Assembly: GCF_965363235.1 (NCBI RefSeq)
Contig: NC_134841.1
Coordinates: 62,083,078-62,147,077, forward strand
DNA: 64,000 nt
Reading direction: 5' to 3'
Source of the DNA: Mytilus galloprovincialis
Taxonomy: Eukaryota; Mollusca; Bivalvia; Mytilida; Mytilidae
In this document: positions 23,253 to 35,819 of the stretch, in pieces
Layout of the letters: each line of letters starts with the position of its first letter
Numbering within the stretch: the first letter of the stretch is position 1
Position numbers and translations under genes: made by a program
Notes under the pieces: model-generated
Seen by the model: the letters and a program-made list of their open reading frames with translations, nothing else
Databases searched by the model: none
What the model was told of the DNA's origin: nothing

Positions 23253-26200
23253 TATTATTATTACAAGGCATTTATATATAGCGCATTATATAAAAATACA
23301 ATTACTCTAAGCGCTTTACATGTTAAAACAAAAGTACACAAGTTCGTACATACACGAAATTACAAAGTTAAAAATATACCGAAATATGTATAAAGCATAC
23401 ATCATATCAACTATAAAAAGTTAAGACTACAGCAACTTGGTAAAAAAATACTTAAAAGAATTATTAATGAATAAGTATAAATTTGAATAACTAAATATTT
23501 CTAAATTTGTTGAATTTTGTATTTAAAAATAAGTTACTAAAATATTCCATATACAGAAACACATAAAATCAGAATAAAATGTACAAAATATTAAAAAATC
23601 AACATCAGTCAAATACAACAAATCACAGTTCCAGGTCTTAACTTATGAGCGATCCACACATGCAACTTTGAATAGATGCGTCTTTAGTCCTTTCTTAAAT
23701 AGTTCTAGCGATTGTTCATTTCGAAGATTTGTTTGAAGGCTATTCCACAGAGTCCCGGCCGCCACATCGAACCTCCGTTCACCATACATTTTGGTCCCTG
23801 CATTTTTTGGCATCTCAATTAAAGAAGCATTTTCAGATCGCAACGATCGTGCTGGTTTGTAAAAATGTATTAGTTCACTAAGATACGAAGGTGCAAGTCC
23901 ATGCAAGTCTTTGAATGCGTAAAGCAACAGTTTGTACTGGCATCGGAATTTGAATGGTAGCCAATGAAGAATCATAAGTGTTGGAGTTATATGTTCAAAC
24001 TTCTTTTTGCGTGTTCTGAACACGATGAAGTTTGGATAGACTCGAGGCATTAACACCATACATCAAAGCATTACCGTAATCAAGTCGCGACGTAACAAGA
24101 GAACATACAAGAGTTTTACAAGCGTCCTCCGTTATATATGATCGAATCCGTCCTATGTTACGAATCTGATGGAAACAGGATTTGGTAATTGCATTTGTCT
24201 ATTGCTGCATGCTGAGGGTTTGATCGAGAAAAACTCCAAGATTTCGAACACAGGTAGATGCACTTAGTATAGTTCCGTCAAAATTCAGTTGTAACTTACT
24301 AAGACTTTTGACTTTGTGTTTTGGAGCAAAAACAATCAATTCGGTCTTGTCCTGATTTAACTTCAACATATTTGTACACATCCAATTTTTGATATCTTCC
24401 AAACAAGCTTCTAGGCGCTCGGTAATGTCATCCCAGTTATCTAATGGCTTGATGACTTGGTAAATTTGCGTATCATCCGCATCACTGTGGTATGCCATGC
24501 CATGCTTCTTACATATTTCACTAACCGGGTACGAAAACATGGAGTGAAGTCTCGGTCCAAGCACGGAACCCTGTGGGACGCCATAGTTCAGAACCATTTT
24601 GTCGGAGTGAACAGATCCAATAGAGACACATTGCGACCTATTAGTCAAGTATGAACGAAGCCACGACAAGGCTGTTCTAGATATACCAAAAGTATACTGT
24701 AGACGATCGAATAGAATGTCGTGATCGATCACGTCGAACGCTGCTGAGAGATCCAACATCAGCAATATTACACAAGAGTTGTTGTCGAGTGCGTATGTAA
24801 TGTCATGATGAACACGGATCAGTGCTGTTTCAGTTGAATGTCCGGTGCGATATGCTGACTGCATATCGTCATGTAAAGAGTTCAACATGATATGAGATCC
24901 AAATCTCGTGTCAACAACTCTCTCGACAACTTTGGATACAAATGGCTAGTTTGAAACTGGGCTGTAATATTTTAGAACTTCTTTGTCTAGGTTCGCTTTC
25001 TTAAGTGATGGCCACACAACTGCCTCTTTGAAAGTTGAAGGTACTATTGATTCAGCCAACGACATGTTCACTATGTTCGCAATGACAGGCGCTAGAGTGT
25101 CTATGCACTCTTCGAGAAGGTGTGTTGGTAAAGGGTCCAGATCACAAGATTTGGATGGCGCTTTCAGAATAATTTTCTTGACTTCTTCGAGTGTTGCAGG
25201 AGGTAGAACATGTAAATGCACGCCTTTGAATTTCTGATCAGCTGATAGATAATTTCGACTTCCCGACATTTCGCCAATCGATGCATATAATCCATTTCGA
25301 ATGGTATCAATTTTACCAAGAAAAAATTCACAAAACCTATTTGCTAAATCCTTTTCATCATAAGACAAAGGGAGAACCACTTCACGCTTGTTCCTCATTA
25401 AATCTCCAGTTATTTTATGTAACTGTTTCTGATTGTTACTGATCTCGGTCTCTTTTACATTTTAGAAGCTGTTTATTTGTCTGGAGACACTTTTCTTTGT
25501 AAAGGAGTAGGTTCAGTAAGACCCCTTTTTGGCCTCAAAATATAGCAGTTTTAGAAAATTGTGAAAATGTAATCGTTTAGATATTTATTGCAAAGTAGAA
25601 TGCCTCTGCTTCATAAATATGGGCTGTTTTTGACAACACAATGCACATATATCGGGTACTAGCATCATTAAGTCATGCTAAATTACTGAAATCTTCACAA
25701 TTGTAGCATTTTAGTTAAATTTTAGACGGTTTCCGTCTGAAATGAAAGTGGCCGCATTCGTGTTCATTCATAATAATGAAATGTAAGTTGTATTTGATGA
25801 TAATACATAATATATATAAAGGTTGAGGATGAACACGGATGCGGCCACTTTCATTTTTGACAAAAACCATCTGAAAAGTGACGATTTTTGGCATATTTGA
25901 TAGATTTTTCATATTTAAGCTTGAATCGGGGCGTTTTAAATGACTTATTAAGTTAAAATCTTCCACATTAACGAATTGAATCAATTGAAATAGACACTTA
26001 AGTGTTTAGAAAGTGTCTAAAATCTTTCGTTAGATGAACTTCAAAATTGAGGCCGAAATCGGCCCTTACCGGACCTACTCCTTTGCTGATGCACTGTCAA
26101 TTTGGTTTTTCGCATTTTTCGCTCCGCCCTCCGACGTTCCATTTTAGAGTTTCGTAGCTCATCGGTGTACCATTCAGTATTAGGTCGAATTGTTATTGTC

Positions 26201-26608
26201 TTTGATTTAATTGGAGCATGTTTGTCGATCATTGACTTAATTTGAGAATTGTAGCTTTCGACAAATTTTTTCAGCAGACTCTTGGTTGATCTCGGGATTT
26301 GAGATGTTTCGTAAGTCATCCTTTAAATCAGACATATCGATGTCACGGTACTTGCGGTATGTAATTGCTTTTCGTTGTTTAGGAGGTTTAGTCACATCTA
26401 GTTTGGTCAGGAGCGCGAAGTGGTCGCCAGATGGATTTCCCTTATTATCACAAAGATTTGGATTTTAAACTAACGATGTTTCGAGCAAAATCGGACTATC
26501 CTCTCTAGTAATTACCACATCAAGAATATGCCCACAAATATGTGTCGCGCAACGAACGTGTTGTACTAGTTCATGCTCTATCAATGTTTCTAGAAATGTT
26601 TCTTTCAC
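23253..26608 (-). mobile_element. L2/CR1-like LINE, 5'-truncated, nested in the RTE-like LINE
   Basis: Minus-strand pieces are the tail of an endonuclease (ETFLETLIEHELVQHVRCAT, HILDVVITRED), a linker (EWYTDELRNSKMERRRAERK), the N-terminal RT ([18 protein letters not shown]), the RT core (YRTGHSTETALIRVH, MLDLSAAFDVIDHDIL, NYGVPQGSVLGP, SDADDTQIY) and a C-terminal domain (LHGLAPSYLSELIHF, FDVAAGTLWNSLQ, FKKGLKTHLF). The 3' end at about 23253 is GCGCTATATAAATGCCTTG followed by TAA repeats, as expected for L2-type elements. The 5' junction with the RTE-like host near 26608 lies in a short overlap (GTGAAAGAAAC). It carries several frameshifts and one internal DNA-element insertion. Confidence 0.85.
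25501..26084. mobile_element. Palindromic non-autonomous DNA element inside the L2-like LINE
   Basis: Imperfect terminal inverted repeats, AAAGGAGTAGGTTCAGTAAG on the left and the complement of AAAGGAGTAGGTCCGGTAAG on the right, both continue into GGCCTCAA. A second inner inverted pair (GAAAGTGGCCGCATTCGTG near 25745 with its complement near 25835) gives a double hairpin. The LINE protein frame breaks at the left end and resumes at the right end (..TKLTVHQQ / [13 protein letters not shown]..), which fixes the insertion point. No transposase is encoded and no clear target duplication is seen. Confidence 0.7.
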
Positions 26609-28479
26609 CTGTTAGGATTTTAGTGATTTTATAAAGATCTTTGCTTCTGTCATATTCTGCTGCTTTTTCTGCATCTTCAGCCATCATATTGTACCACTTT
26701 TTATCCTCTCGGGCACTTTTCTTAACACCTTTATTTTTCTGCTTGTATTCTTCATTTAGTCTCCCTTTTAATCTTTCTAATCTCTTTTTGATTTCTTTTC
26801 TTTCATCAACCACTTTCCATGTATTGTTCGTTATCCATGGTTTACTGATCTTTTTACTGCTCCCCAATACCTGTTTAGCTGCCTCAGTGTATATATCTAC
26901 TGCACTTTCATATTTCAACACTGGATCTTCCATGTTACCTTCTTCCAGTACTTGGAATCTGTTTCTCACTTCAATATTGTACTTTTTCCTTACATCCACA
27001 TTTTTTAGCCTGTTTAGGTCATATCTCTCTCTTTTGTATTTGTTCTTGTCAACCCTATTTCTTGCCAGTTTGATTCTGATCTTTGAACTTACTAAGTAGT
27101 GGTCAGTATACACATCTGCTCCTCTCATTACTCTTGTATCTAATATTGATGTCCTCATGTCCCCACGTACCATTATATGATCTATCTGATTTGTTGTTTT
27201 TCCATCAGGGGATTTCCATGTTATTTTATGTATTTCCTTATGTGGGAAAATGGAGCCTGTTATGATAAGGCCGTTGATTTGGCAGAAATTGCACCATTTT
27301 CATTAATTGTCCCACATCCATGTTTCCCTAACATCTCTTGCATATGGCTGGTGTCTCTGCCTACTTTTGCATTCAGGTCACCCATAACTATAAGCATGTC
27401 ATTCGTATTGCAGGATGAAACATTGTCTTGTAGTTGTTGGTAAAATTGTTCTTTCTCTTCCTCTCTTGTATCATTTGTTGGAGCATATGATTGTATAACT
27501 GTCAGCTTCTTATACTTTGAATTGAATCTCGCTTTTATCATTCTCTTGTTGATTGGTGTCCATTCCATCAATGTTTTCTTAGCTCTTTCATTCATCATTA
27601 TGGCTACTTCCTTGACTTGATGTGCATCATCCCCGACATAGATCACTGTGTCTCCGCTTTGTGAAGCTTGGTTTCATCCGATCCTTTCCATCTACTCTCA
27701 CTGATACCTAGTATGTCAATACCATAATTTTTCATTTCCTTTACTACTTGTGCTGCTTTTGATATGTCTGCCATTGGTCTAACATTCCAACATCCTATAT
27801 ACATATTCTGTTTTTGCGCTACTATGGAACCTATCGGCTTTTGGGCTTCCTTTCGGCTTTCCCCCAAATCTGTCATGTTTGGTTCCTCAGCAGAACACCA
27901 GTTTTGGGTTTCTTCACAATTTCTGGTTTTTGTAACAAGCCCTTTTTTACAGAGTTGGTTTATTAGTCCAACGTCCAACCTCCGCTCTGGTGGACGTTTT
28001 CTCTCTGGAAGTCCTTCCCGTAGATGATTGCATTCACATGCTAACGGATTGCATCCGTCCGGATTTCTTTCTGGGTTGTCTCCCATAGCGTTCGACTTTC
28101 CACAGTCACCAACAAGGTAGTGGGGCTATTTATCCATACCTGGGAGTTTAGTTTGCAGACACCAGGGCGTATCCACTCACCGGTGGGCCTAGCATGCCTT
28201 GCATCTAGGGACCAAACCTCCTCCGAGACCTTGTGGTTTTGCCTGAGGCCGTGAGGTTCCCAGTTTCCATCTATCACCTGGTGGAGGATCCCATATGTGG
28301 GCCACATATGTCTTACTGCATGAGAGGCTGTAACTGCCAGGAAAACTTACGCACTCGGCTCTCCTTTTCACAGCAAGCTGCTAGCCAGTGATGAATACTG
28401 AAAGCGAGAGTGACAAGCACAGACACAACAACACACATACAGATGCGCATCACACAGTCATTTGACAAACTTACACATT

Positions 28480-28665
28480 AAAACGACATTGTTTTCTCAT
28501 TTGAATTGTTTTACATTTATTATTTCGGGGTCTTTTTATAGCTGACTTTGCAGTATGGGCTTTTCTCATTGTTGAAGGCCGTACGGTGACCTAAAGTTGT
28601 TAATTTCTGTGTCATTTGGTCTCTTATGAAGAGTTGTCTCTGTGGCAATCATACCACATCTTTTT
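28480..28665 (+). repeat. AATCATACCACATCTTC-family repeat, 5'-truncated
   Basis: Contains GTTTTCTCATTTGAATTG, GAAGGCCGTACGGTGACC and the shared 3' end ATCATACCACATCTT. Confidence 0.7.
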
Positions 28666-28959
28666 TATATTGAAAGTATCTGTATCATTGTATTATCGTA
28701 TTATGTTTTTCATTCATCATTATCGATCATTATCGTGTTGTACAAATGTATACGTACATATTGTTTATTTTTGCATGAGAACATGCATTTTTACCCTGAA
28801 TAAGCAAATGTTTCGCAATTCTCCTGGTTGCTTCTCTTTTCTTTTATGTATTGTTTTCGGTTGGGTATCATCGCACGTTGCTCAATCTTAAGTTTTCTGT
28901 GTAGTGTCTTTCCTAATTGCCTGTTTGTTATCTGGTCGACTCTTCGTTTTTGCTGAGCC

Positions 28960-29300
28960 AGCAACATTTCTGTCGCGAAAGCAAGACATGGCGATCCTAG
29001 ATTTCGTCGTCGGCGTCGGCGGCTTTTACATTTAGATTAAATCTGTGGTTAATTTTTTTTAGATATCAATAACTTTATCAAACCTTCCTCGAATTTTAGG
29101 AAATTTGGACAGTACCTTGTTTCTGACCAAAATGTTGAATTAAAGATATTTATTTTCATTTTTCCGTATTTGAAAGATAAATGGACTTTTTTTTCACCGA
29201 GTAAATACAGTTCAAGGTTAAAGTTTTTCTGTCATCATGACTTTGTCAAACCTCCGGGGAATTTTAGGAAATTTTCATTTTCTGTATTTTTCTGAAAGAT
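28960..29300 (+). repeat. Dispersed repeat (GACATGGCGATCCTA family)
   Basis: The GCAAGACATGGCGATCCTAG and CGTCGTCGGCGTCGGCGG blocks, followed by repeated AATTTTAGGAAATTT, have an opposite-strand relative at 35820-36235, where the order is TCCGCCGACGACGACGG then GGATCGCTATGTCTCG. A similar but shorter relative ends near 33490. Confidence 0.5.
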
Positions 29301-29304
29301 GGGT

Positions 29305-29455
29305 TTATAGGCGAGTGACTTTAACCATAAAATTAAATTTTTAATGCACCCACCTAACACACGGCTAAATTATATATTATTTGAAAGCTACACATCTGTA
29401 CTATCTGTTTTGCCCGATCGTAAAATATCGATCGTACGGGGCAATTTCCGTCAAA
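29305..29455 (+). repeat. Left member of an inverted repeat pair
   Basis: GGCGAGTGACTTTAAC, ATGCACCCACCTAACACACG and CTGTTTTGCCCGATCGTAA recur in inverse at 33055-33215. The two copies are roughly 75-80% alike by eye and 3.6 kb apart. Confidence 0.6.
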
Positions 29456-30300
29456 TCAAGATCGAAGGCCAAGGACGAAGAAGTGCATATTTTCTAAGAT
29501 TTCAGCTGATTGCATAATATGACTTTTATATACTAAATTCACAGAGAGATTAACAGTCATTAATTAAATGCATTTTTTAATATTTAAAGCGTGTTTTTGA
29601 TAGACAGCACATGTTTCCTGAAATTCGAGTAAAAGTTAAAAAAAAAATTGTGAAAACCCATTTTTTTTTCTTTCTGATGCAACTGCTTATCACTCAATAC
29701 TAAGTAAAACCCTGAAATAACTATCAAAGAAGTTTTTTTACATCATAAATTTCCTAGAATTATGCTTACTTCTAATAGAACAGCAAATCATAACAACTCA
29801 TACAGTTGCCCAAAATACCGCCATCTGCGAAAAACAGCTTATAAGCATTTCTTCCTATCTAAACATTGTATGTGGTCAATATGATATTTAATAAACAAAT
29901 TCTTAAGAATCTGAAAAATTTAAGGTAAAAAAATATGTGCGCGAATCATACTATGGCTTAAAATATAGGGGGAAAACTAAGAGATTGCAATAACAGACTA
30001 AAATAAACATCTTTCGACTTTTCTAATTCTTTGATTTGTAGCTTAATTATAAATATTGATGTAGTGAAAAGATCTATTATTTATTTAATGTGAACAATAA
30101 AAAAAGAAATTGAAAATTTAGACAAAAATAAATAAAAAAAATAGTAAACCAATTATAAAACTTGACTACTTGATTGCTTTAATTGCGTTGTTCATTGTTT
30201 AAATGCATTAATTCATTAATAACAATAATTTTTAAGAAAAAAAATCATTAATACGCAACGATTCTAGTTACAACTAGACTTCCTGAATAGCTTGAATTAC
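29456..30300. other. Unassigned AT-rich stretch
   Basis: No exon or repeat is recognised. Confidence 0.4.
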
Positions 30301-30309
30301 TAGTTTATT

Positions 30310-30950
30310 TTTCATACGAGGATGACTTCATGCAAGAGCTTCTGATGACGACTGAAAAAAAGCTACTATTATCTCGAAACTTCACTTTCCACTATAAAGA
30401 TGATGTCATCTCACTGAATAGTGCCAAAATTGTGACAATGTTGGACTCGTATTTTCCATTGAAATTGAAAATAAAAGAGTCAACAGATATAGTTTACTCT
30501 ATCACGTTTCTTGAAATCGACGATGAGGGTTGGTTGAGAACAAGTTTAACGACAAAAGAGATTATCATAATCAACCAATAAAAACACTCCTTACTACCCA
30601 ATTGTAACTTTTCATTTCTATGTAGCAGCATTAAAGCAACGCCTGCATATCCTTACTGCTAAAGGAGGAGATCGATTCCATTGAGCCTCAACTTACAAGT
30701 CGGGAATATTTATGATATTATGTATAACTGCAGGGTTTTGTATTTCCTAAATTTGTCTTTGCATGCTCAGTCGACGTACTGCCCGTGAAATTAAATAAAA
30801 CTCTTTATTTAAACACATGCCCAATTGTAACGCGATTTAGCGGCATCTTCTGTTGGAGTACATATCTCCACTGAAGTTGATACAATATTCCAGAGCTTGC
30901 ATTTACTATCATGATTTTCGTGATAGTGCGTAATTGCTCACAATGAAGAT
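30310..30950 (+). mobile_element. Penelope-like retroelement fragment
   Basis: The frame YEDDFMQELLMTTEKKLLLS, NFTFHYKDDVISLN and a following block (EIDDEGWLRTSLTTKE) match the second half of the RT of the Penelope-like element at 13.8-16.4 kb. A weaker continuation (CNFSFLCSSIKATPAY; then VHIS..DTIFQSLH near 30860) is separated by about 200 bp of foreign sequence. It is a broken, old fragment. Confidence 0.65.
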
Positions 30951-31412
30951 ATTAAATAAAGGCAACTACTAGTATAGTATACCGCCATTCAATAGTCATC
31001 ATTCGATTTACTAGTAACTGAAACAAATCTGGGTCACAAACCAAAACCGAGGGAATCGCATCAACTATAAGAGGAACACAACGGAATAACAGAAACAGTG
31101 AACTGCTACAAAAACAAACGCCAACATACAAAGAAACAGATTATTCGATACCAACTGCCATATGCTTGACTTGGTACGGAACATTTGAAGAAAAATGGTG
31201 GTTTGAACATGGTTTTGAACCAGAGTTCAAATGCAAAGTTGAAATCATCCCTTTGAAAATTTCATGGACTCCACTACGAGTTGGTTGACAATTATGAAAT
31301 ATCTCTTTCTCTAGAAGACGACTGATAAGTTCCAATCGACGTAACCAAAATACCGTCATCTCTGCCTTGAATGTCACCTACCGAATAAGGCTGCCACCGA
31401 GTTAGGAGTTAC

Positions 31413-31640
31413 ATGAGCCACAAGACGGGTGTCACTTGTGGAACACGATCTGCTTACCATTTGGGAGCCCTAAGTTCACCCCAAATATTTTTTGGGGGTT
31501 TGTGTTACTCAATCTGTAGTTTTATATGTTGTGTTTTGTATACTGTTGCTTTTCTTGTACGTTTTTTGCCCGGCTTTGTCAGTTCGTTTTCAATTATGAG
31601 TTTGTTGTCCCTTTGATATATTTCGTCACTCTTCAAGTAG
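31413..31640 (+). repeat. GGATCTGCTTACC-family repeat
   Basis: Blocks GTGTCACTTGTGGA, ATCTGCTTACC, TTTTATATGTTGTGTTTTG and the end TATTTCGTCACTCTT. This copy and those at 31993, 39300, 54180 and 60590 share the same order and a common 3' end (TTTCGTCCCTCTT type). Confidence 0.65.
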
Positions 31641-31992
31641 TAAAAGTTTTTAAAATTGTAGATCATTGGAGCTAAATGTATCATGATAACGATTTGGTTC
31701 TATATATATATCACCGTGAGCAAATTAAGTTATTTTCGCGGATATTTGTCTTATTGCTGTTATCTTCTTCACTTTACTTTGAGGCAATCTTTTTGCCGAT
31801 TTTCATTACTGCAAGTTAATGTCTTAAAATAAAAAAAAATACCAAAGGGACAATCAACATCTCAAACCATGAATCAAATAAACTTAATTAAAACTATGAA
31901 CAAAATAAAATTAAAGTCCAAGAGACGAACAACAGTCCACAAAACACAGCACAACATGGAAACGATCACCGCCTAAAACAACGAATGATCTT

Positions 31993-32215
31993 ATGAGGTC
32001 GGGAAGGGTATTCAACTTTTTCATTTTTTTTTTTATTTCACAACTGCTTATAGTGTTTTTGGGGGGTTCGTTTTGCTTATTCTTTAGTTTTCTACGTTGT
32101 GGCATGTGTACTATTGTGTGTCTGTTTGTCTTTTTTATTTTTAGCCATGGCTTTGTCAGTTTATTTTCGATTTATGAGTTTGACTGTCCCTCTGGTATAT
32201 TTCGTCCCTCTTTTA
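31993..32215 (+). repeat. GGATCTGCTTACC-family repeat, 5'-truncated
   Basis: Begins at the TTTTGGGGGGTTCGTTTTGC block, runs through TAGCCATGGCTTTGTCAGTT, and ends in TATATTTCGTCCCTCTTTT. It lacks the 5' third seen at 60590. Confidence 0.65.
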
Positions 32216-32229
32216 CATACACAATGACC

Positions 32230-33050
32230 TGCATTTGTATTTTAAAAGCTTATGTTGATAATACTCAAAGCATCTTTTATTCAAATAATTAAAAAGATCA
32301 AACGTCTAAACATATTTAATATGTTACACGATTTTAAACTAAATAAGAAGCAGCAGCATTACTAGTATATTTAGTTCGTTTACATCCCACTTTAAGACAA
32401 CCAAGTGTTTCTATATAAACAAGGTTACTTATTTCAATGTTGCCTACGATTTAGTCGCAAAGTCATGTTTGCATTTAAACATGATTACAAAAAGTAAATA
32501 AGATTGACTTCGTAAAAAACATATTTTTACCTCATTTAGCTCGTATATATTCTTTTCGAACTTTAAATATCCATTCTCTTATTATGGAAAAGTATTCTTC
32601 TCCCTGATATTGACAATAAGCAATGTGCTAGATTAACATAGAATAACAAAATGATCGCTATATGCAGATGGCAGATTGTTGGACAACTACAAACACTTCA
32701 ATAGAAGGCTGTTCTATGAACAATAATTAATAGTTGTTTCTTAAAATTACAAAACAAATATTCCTTGACCTAAAACATATACATTTATCTATTTTGTTTA
32801 GCCTACAAATATCGACCCCCTAGGATATATTTTGCTTTTGGAACAATTTTTCATTTTTTGAGGATTTGTGATGAATTTCAATTTTCGGGAAATATTGCGC
32901 ATCTAACCTCTTATCTTTTGTTTGATTTGGAAATAATGTATCATGTTATATAAAGTAGGATCTTTTGGAAGATTTTACGGTACAAAAATTGGAAAATGGC
33001 TTTTTGTTTAGTAATCGCAAAAATTGGAATGTTTATTCATGACCTTTGAC
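32230..33050. other. Unassigned AT-rich stretch
   Basis: No exon or repeat is recognised. Confidence 0.4.
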
Positions 33051-33054
33051 CTTG

Positions 33055-33215
33055 GTTTAACAGAAAATGCACCGTACGATTTTTTTACGACCGGGCAAAA
33101 CAGAAAGTATAGATTATTAGCTTTCAAATGATATAGAATACAGCCGTATGTTAGGTGGGTGCATTAAAGACGTTAACTAAGCGTCTTTTTGAAATAAGTC
33201 ACTCGCCTATTACTA
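33055..33215 (-). repeat. Right member of an inverted repeat pair
   Basis: Inverse of the block at 29305-29455, sharing GGCGAGTGACTT, ATGCACCCACCTAACATACG and CTGTTTTGCCCGGTCGTAA on the minus strand. Confidence 0.6.
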
Positions 33216-33517
33216 GTAGTTTTCAGTTTACAGTTAACATTTACACACAGACTGGGGTTTATTTTTTTTTCGACTTTATACGTATACATTTGTAAACCTT
33301 CGTGGATTGCTATAAAACTTGAACAGAAGCTAATCCTCAAGACCATGAAATTGCATTTAAAGTAAAAGTTCGATTTTTTTTTAAATTCTGTATTTTAAAA
33401 ATAAATGGACTCACTTTTTAAGTCAACATTAAACTTTTACATTGACAGCAGCAATCGCAGGCAAGACACAAGTTTTCCGTAGAACCCCTTACGATTTTTT
33501 TTTTTATTATTATTATT

Positions 33518-34698
33518 AGGTCTTTCCACTTTTCGTTTTTCTTCTGATTATTTTTTTTTTCTGCCGTCTGAGATGCTTTTTTGTCTTACATTATATCGAA
33601 TGGATGTTTTGGCCAATAATGTTGTACAGTAATGGGGGTTTCAAAACTCATCCTGTGTTACCGAACACTTATTCTTATAGGAGTTATCTCCCCGTGTCCC
33701 TTTTTCTTGTTATAGCTATATCTCTTAAACTATAAAAGATTTTAGCAAACTGTTTTCACCAAATTGTTCGTCTACTCTTGAGAATGATTTGGTTTATTTT
33801 GACTTGAGTGATCGGAAGACATCTTATGGGAGTTATTTCCCTTTGAAAATTCAAGATAGGCGATTTGTTGGATAAATTCATACGTTATAAGTCGTAGAGG
33901 CCTACAGTCTTTTGATATGAAATCTTTGGTCCATTTGAAGGAAATTGAGGTCAAGGTCAAATTCATGTTCTAAATTTTGAATTTTGCTTGTTATCGTTAT
34001 TCCATAGAAACTGTGACAGTAAATGATATGATGTGTTTGCCAAATAACTGTTTACAATAAGGCGCAACTTCAACCTATTTCAGTCAAAGTGTTTTGGTTA
34101 ACCCTTATAGGAGTTTTCTCCCCTTATGTATTTCAAATCAGTATTTCTCCACAACCATACAAGTGATTGACCTCCAGTCTTCCGTTTTGAATTCACTGAC
34201 CTATGACCTTGAAATAAAGATCAAGGTCGAAGTTCAAGGTCATGTTATAAATTTTGAATTTTGCTTGTAATCGTTATTGAAAAGAAACTGTTACAGTTAA
34301 TGATATGATTTGTTTGCCAAATTACTGTTTACAAAAAGGCGCAACTTCAATCTATTTCAGTCGAAGTGTTTTGGTTAACCCTTATAGGAGTTTTCTCCCC
34401 TTATGTATTTGAAATTAGTATTTCTCCAAAACCATACAAATGATTGACCTGGGGTCTTTTGATTTGAGATCACTGACCTATGACCTTGAAATTGAGGTCA
34501 AGGTCAATTTGACGTTCTAGATTTTGACCTTTGCTAAAAATTATTTTCTGTTCGTACTAAAACAATTAAGTCTTCTACATATACCTATTAATCTTATTTT
34601 TTTATATCAATTCGAAGAACCAAATTACATCAACAAGGAGTGACATTTTCTAACATCGTTTTTTAAATTTCATTCTTATTATCGAGGTGGAAAGACCT
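33518..34698. mobile_element. TIR-bounded element with internal 283-bp tandem repeats
   Basis: A perfect 12-bp inverted pair bounds the block: AGGTCTTTCCAC at 33518-33529 and GTGGAAAGACCT at 34687-34698. Inside are about three head-to-tail units of roughly 283 bp, marked by CCCTTATAGGAGTTTTCTCC (34094 and 34378), ATTTTGAATTTTGCTTGT (33975 and 34252) and repeated GACCTATGACCTTGAAAT. No transposase is present. No clear target duplication is seen, so the TIR may be coincidental with an array edge. Confidence 0.55.
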
Positions 34699-34699
34699 T

Positions 34700-35420
34700 C
34701 AATTGTTCTCTGAAGAATTGGTTTTTAATTGATCATTTGAGTTATTCAATTGAGAAATGTATATACAATCCTCATAAAAGGTAAAGAAAGGTGTACGGGT
34801 ACATAAAGTAATTCGTTCAGTTAAATATAGAAATTAATCACATTTAAAATATTTATATGTAGGTAGATAAAACCGTAAAGGTATAGGTTAAATAATCCGC
34901 TCTAGTTACCGTGAATTACACAACATTTTTGTGGTAATAAAAACCTGACGTCTATAGATTATCCATATATAGCTTTCAAATATTGAACAATTACTTTGAA
35001 TTGAATCCAAAAAGCCTACTTATGTCAAAACCAAAACTATGGAACTTTTCACCTTTTAAAAAGGAGCAATGACAAAAGAACTAAAAAACAATGAAAAGCA
35101 TTTTGTCTTTTTTTAATTTTTTGTACGAAGTTATGATAAAAGAATTTTGTCTTTTTACTGGTACATATATATGTTTTTGAAGAACAATAAATATAAAAAG
35201 AAACTGACTCAAAACTATGTGAAACGTCTTAGAAATGAGTAGTTAATTATTCGCGTATTATATTCCTGAATTTGAGATTGTTTTAAGATTTCGATATTTC
35301 CTTCTTTTACTAAAAAGACTCGGACAAACTAGTATATGAAACATGTAATGACTTTCCTCCATATGTGACTTTATAACCCAAAACATTCAATAGTAGTATT
35401 GAATTGTTCATAATTGAGTT
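34700..35420. other. Unassigned AT-rich stretch
   Basis: No exon or repeat is recognised. Confidence 0.4.
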
Positions 35421-35424
35421 TAGA

Positions 35425-35480
35425 CGTCATACGCAATGTTCTAGGTTTAACTTCACCAGGAAAGCCAAAACACAAACAGA
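35425..35480 (-). repeat. Degenerate hammerhead-like fragment, family C
   Basis: The minus strand reads CTGGTGAAGTTAAACCTAGA then TTGCGTATGAC, matching the family C copy at 903-941 in the core, stem II side and 3' end. The core is further decayed. Confidence 0.4.
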
Positions 35481-35819
35481 AAAGCAAATGATGTATCAAA
35501 ACTACAATACTTTGAGAACTAAATTGCCTAAAGGAACACAGAAAAGTTACTGAATTCATTCACTAGTTCAACCTATGGTTTTAAACATTGAACAATAAAA
35601 GAGCGTCTACAAAATATGTCGACCGCGATATCGCACAAAAAAATTGTTAAGGGTCAAACTATAAAAAGTATACACCCAATTCCCCTTTCGGTCGTCTCGT
35701 GTTTGCCACTAGTGTGCGAGATCTATGTTCGATCCATCGACTAGGTAAAAACAAAAGAAGGGTTCTGCTGAACCCAAGTGTCTCGCCTACTTTATGAATC
35801 TAATAAATGTTTTAAGAAC

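Larger units (their letters stand above)
21570..28400 (-). mobile_element. RTE-like LINE, interrupted by a second LINE
   Basis: In minus-strand order: a 5' part with MGDNPERNPDGCNPLACE (28086), an endonuclease (IGCWNVRPM, LGISESRW, VIQSYAPTND, VMGDLNAKVG, near 27900-27300), a linker region (27173-26610), a gap filled by another LINE, then the RT (KNGKSAGIDMVTPEIL, NNWRGVTLLPVFSKVF, NEQAGLRPKRGTT at 23095-22740; LEDLDFADNITLLS near 22400) and the C-terminal block YGCETWKLTN with RRRRWTWIGHILRR (22025-21606). That C-terminal block is typical of RTE-type elements. The catalytic FADD box reads FADN here, so this copy would be inactive even without its frameshifts and the insertion. The 3' end near 21570 has a GGTTAAGGTAAGG tail. 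Confidence 0.85.

Noticed and set aside
26641-27099. Hydrophobic 152-codon plus-strand frame resembling a membrane protein
   Set aside because: It is the antisense of the Lys/Arg-rich linker of the RTE-like LINE, which yields Phe/Leu/Ser-rich frames.
31141-31377. 78-codon minus-strand frame
   Set aside because: No domain and no splice signals. It follows a Penelope-like fragment and is probably its non-coding tail.
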